Notes under the pieces: model-generated
What the model was told of the DNA's origin: nothing
The model's input: only the letters and a program-made list of their open reading frames with translations
Database searches by the model: none
Assembly (NCBI GenBank): GCA_028023455.1
Contig: JAQFVV010000032.1
Span: 2,172,001-2,236,000 of the forward strand
Reading direction: 5' to 3'
Source of the DNA: Epiperipatus broadwayi
Taxonomy: Eukaryota > Onychophora > Udeonychophora > Euonychophora > Peripatidae
DNA length: 64,000 bases
Shown: piece after piece, positions 59,975 to 64,000 of the stretch
Layout of the letters: the number at the start of each line of letters is the position of its first letter
Numbering within the stretch: position 1 is the first letter of the stretch
Program-made: the position numbers and the translations under genes

Positions 59975-62900
59975 ACCGAAACATTCATAAATCATATTAT
60001 ACATAATGCTTCTTTAATTGAAAAAAATATTTATACAGTCTAATTTTCTAATTTAAAAATGCATTTTTTAAAAAGAATTCTAAATCCATGTTTGTAGAAC
60101 TCTCTAAAAGGAAAGAAATATTGTGATGTAATAGAAATATCATGCACTACAAATGATGAATAAAAAAAAAAAGATTGATAAGCAGAAAATGAACTGTATG
60201 AGAAATTATGTTTCTGTATAGAAGTTCCAACAAAAAAAAAAGGTCATATATGTCTATTAATTTTAACAACATTGTAAGCACACAATGACTAATAAGTATG
60301 TAATACTGGGAATACATGAACTATATATAATAAAAAAATTACAGGCCACATTTACTTGAATTATTTTAATGAGCTTAAATGATTAATAGATCAGATATTT
60401 TGTAAGGATTAAACATTAACATTAGTGGTGATCATGAAAACCAGATTATTTGAAAATTGATTAAAATGACTAGAAAGTGTGACTTGTAAAGAAATCTTAA
60501 CAATATTTGCATGTAAAGTAGTAGTTTGATTTTTAAAAGAATTAATAGTATATACATGTGAAGTTTGTTACTTCATAAGTAGTATATATTGTAAATGCTA
60601 ACTATTTAACAGCTATTGTTTAGCTTACAGAGTTATTAATATAGAATTTATATCTGCATTATGATCTGAAACTATGAATATTTAGATCAAACCTTTATTA
60701 AAACCACTACTAATGTAACACAATGTTTGATCTGCTATCCATATAAAATCATAGGCATAGGAATCAAATGATAATGAATTCCTTTTTCATTTGATTAAGA
60801 GAAAATATAAATATTAGAGAGCATTATTTTAAAGTTTATTTAAATGGCTCTAAAGTCTAAATTATAAAAAATTCTTATAGTATGCACATCTTCATATTAT
60901 TAGTATTCCTATGTACCCATAAATATAAATATCACTATTAACATTTTCATAAATATGTACGTGCAAAAGTGTGTTTATATGTATATAGACAAATATGCTT
61001 ATAAAAATCATGAATATTTTGATGTATATTTTAAATATTCTGCATATAATTGATATTTTTGTTACTTTTAAAATGCAAATGTGATGATATTTTTAAAAAA
61101 AATCATGTTCCAAATATACAATATCCATAAAGTAGACCTGATTAGTATGTACCATCCAGATTTCAAAAAATCTATTTAACAATACACAATTACTTTGACA
61201 ATATATATATAAATGATAGGGAATGTGAATAAATGCATTTGTTTCTAAAATACTAATCTCTAAGTTGTGATCATGAGAATAATCTCTCTCAATATATTAA
61301 TGTCCTTAGCGTTCATTATTTATCTTTAATAAAGCATTGTTTTAACAATATAAATAAATCAACGGCATATTTTAAAGATCTTTGACATTTTAAACACTAA
61401 TTTGTTTACGGATTTTTTTTTTTGTTGGTAAAAATCAAACATTAATGTAGCCATTACAAAAAACCTATCTGGTTCATATATGGCAGTGATACATTTGTAA
61501 TACAATTCTATTAAATTTATACTTTGCTTTTTCTTAAATGATTCTCATCCTGAAATAAAGCTTATTATAAAAGTTGAATCTAATAAATAATTGAATTGTG
61601 AAAATATTTTAAATTTTTATCAAATTCTGATTTGTTTTTTTTATTTATAAGATTTTCAGAAGTAAAAATATATTTCATTATTAATGTTTCCATATTATAT
61701 ATTTTCTGTGACAAAATGTTTTTTTTTTAATGAAACATAAAATTCTTTTTGACCAAAAAATCCATATAAAAAAAAAAAAAATTAGTATGTTTGTAGAAGC
61801 TTTACGATGAAAATTAACCACCCATGTTTGTTTTAGTTATTCATTTTCAGGGGCCTCAACTATTTATGTTTATTTTCTCAAAAATATTTTACCAAACACA
61901 TTACTTATTAAAATTAAACTGTATTAAGAAAATGAATTATAAGTTATTGTTACATTTAAAAAGTATTATTAAATGATTTATAAGCATATGAATGTAAATA
62001 CATTGTGAATATTGTTATCATTATTTGGAAACATTTTATTATGTTTAATATAACATTATTTTTGTGCTTTTTACCTTGTTTTTTTTTTTTTTTTGTGGAA
62101 ATGATTAAAATTTGATTTGGAATCTTGCAATGATAGAAAAAACTAAAAGCACAAGAGAACTGTGAAACAATACACTGATTCATATTTAGCAGAATTTATG
62201 TTGCACTGACTGAATAAAGATGAAGCTGCATTTGTGGTGATGACGCACACTATTAAGAATTTCTGCCCACTGACATGAAAAACACATGTTTGTAATACAT
62301 CTTTGCTATACTTTCTTTGACCAGTTTTTTTATTTATTTATATTGAATTTCCTTTAATTACAATCATTAGTAGTTTTGTATATTTTCTTTTGTTTTTTAG
62401 AACCATACTAAAAAAATATTAAATACGATTGCTTGTAGTCAGCCATATTGTTTGCAAGATTTTTTTGAGCCCCTGTAATTGGATAATTAAAACAAACAAG
62501 GGTGGTGAACTTTCATAGTACAGCTTCTACAAAAGTACCAAGAAATTTTTGCTGTTACACACATTTTGGTAAGTAATAAGAATTAAAAATATTTAATAAA
62601 ATTTTGTACAGTCATTGTAAAAAAGATAGCTAATGATTTTTTCTATATGATCAAATTAACAGATATATTTTTTTTAATATTAAAGATTTTTTTCAAAGCT
62701 AAAACAATGATGTTTTCCCTCTAAAAGTTTAACAATCAGATACATCAGAACTAAAAGATGTCAATGAAATACCTCAATTTTTTTTTTTTTTACAAAAGCT
62801 ATATGAATCATATAAACAAATATAAGAATTAGGAAACAGTAATATTTTCAGTCTAAATTAATATCTTCTAGATATGAGACACACTTCTACTTTTTACAAT

Positions 62901-64000
62901 AATAAAGTATTAGAAAAACTATTGAAACTGAAAAAACCAAGAAACTTAAACACATATGCAAAGCCACTATATATTTCTTTATTATAAGACATTTTGTTCA
63001 GACTATAGCTAACTGCTAAGAAATATCCACTAATAATTTACAATTTTGTCTACTTTCTTCAATTTGGATTACCAAGAAAGCATAAAATACGCACACTATT
63101 ATTTTAGAAATCATTGTGATATGACTCCTGTATACATAATTCTCATAATAAATGAAATGTCATTGAAATGCCAGCCTATCTCATTTGTGTAGAATTTATC
63201 TATATATTATTCATTCAGATTTTTTAAAGTTTTGCAATAACCGATCAATTTTGTATAAATAATCAGAAGTGAAATCAGAATCAGAAGGCTTTCTATGATG
63301 AATAAGTTATATTCCAGTAGTGTTAATTTTTTTTAAAAAAAGGCAATTTCTACAATTATTTAAATTATGGAAAATAATGCAATAGTTTACACTATGAGGG
63401 TTCTCAATTTCAATATCTTTTTTTTAGTAATACATACCACTTTTTTATGATACAAAATGATCTTTTAATCATAAAAGTTCCACCTTTCACAATATTTGGG
63501 ACACATTTTGTGTATCTAAGCATGACAAAGACATAAGAAAAAGCATATATATTACCATCAAAATTAATAATACAGAAAAGGTATTTTGGGCAATTTTTTT
63601 TTTGTCTTTATCAATGTGATGGTCACTATTTTAAAGCTGCAATTTTCATTGCATAGATAATGACATCTATCTTTTATATATATAAAATTAACTAGAACCA
63701 ATAATAATAATAAAAAAAAACAATTACATACAAATATAACACACAAGAAAAAAAGTCATCTAGTCGTCATCACCCCCCCCCCCAGCCTTTTTTTTCTTAT
63801 TCATTTGCCTCCCTTTTTTCTTTTTTTTTACTTCTTCCTTTTCCAATTAAACAACTTATAACAATCATACAAAATATACCAAGAAAAAAAAAACTATAAA
63901 ATCTATACTTATTAATATTTCACTCATTTTTAATTAATCAATTATTAATTAAATTAATTGATGTTTTATAAATATTCATACAGTTGTTGTTTTTTTTTTT
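59975..64000. other. A+T-rich stretch to the window end, nothing recognised
   Basis: No coding motif, element end or RNA gene was recognised. A pyrimidine-rich tract with a run of about 12 C lies at 63771-63840. Confidence 0.5.

Overview
This window is eukaryotic, nuclear and very A+T-rich (about three quarters A+T by eye). It has no operons, no bacterial-style genes and no dense coding. The one host gene I can identify is on the minus strand. Four exons, at 37036-36891, 12637-12477, 6789-6650 and 1706-1560, splice in consistent phase and encode the DNA-binding half of a Rel homology domain. The recognition-loop wording (FRFRYKSE, then GSHGGL) looks most like arthropod Relish, the NF-kappaB p100/p105-type factor of the immune response. 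I therefore read the window as a piece of an arthropod genome, probably an insect, lying inside one long Relish-like gene. The 5' end of the gene lies above 37 kb or outside the window. The dimerisation domain and C-terminus lie beyond base 1.

Nearly everything else is intron, or the 5' flank or first intron, filled with decayed transposable elements. From low to high coordinate: a GC-rich patch with a 39-codon ORF (0.55-0.67 kb); a 1.44-kb palindrome of two Penelope-like element (PLE) tails (1.93-3.37 kb); a Ty3/Gypsy gag-pol relic (4.26-5.15 kb); a tRNA-derived SINE (6.4 kb); an RTE-like LINE (8.8-10.4 kb); the 3' end of another LINE with a (CATCA)n tail (11.1-11.8 kb); a tandem-repeat array ending in a foldback (13.1-14.7 kb); a PLE GIY-YIG relic between inverted arms (16.3-17.2 kb); a SINE with a clear target-site duplication (18.15 kb); a second RTE relic holding nested insertions (18.6-20.4 kb); a terminal-inverted-repeat element (21.2-21.8 kb); a GC-richer stretch (24.0-27.4 kb); a foldback element (27.7-28.3 kb); and a third RTE relic with endonuclease and reverse transcriptase parts split by a MITE (32.3-35.0 kb).

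Above the first recognised Relish exon, a ZBED/hAT-type transposase relic spans 38.8-46.5 kb. It is broken by a TA-flanked 1,028-bp MITE (45135-46162) and by a GC-richer block of about 4.9 kb (39.7-44.58 kb). That block carries what looks like a compact two-exon gene on the plus strand: a CRE-like site, TATA box, initiator, short upstream ORFs, a Kozak ATG, splice donor and acceptor, stop and AATAAA. The predicted product has 57 residues and I do not recognise it. It is the most interesting new lead in the window. Next come tandem, internally deleted Merlin transposon copies (47.7-49.9 kb) in which a SINE insertion can be dated against an empty paralogous site, an uninterrupted AAT array of about 193 units (50.23-50.81 kb), and diffuse A+T-rich DNA with a dispersed repeat and a hAT-like MITE (57.6-60 kb) to the end.

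I worked by eye. Exon joins, relic borders and family names are from motif recognition, not from database searches.
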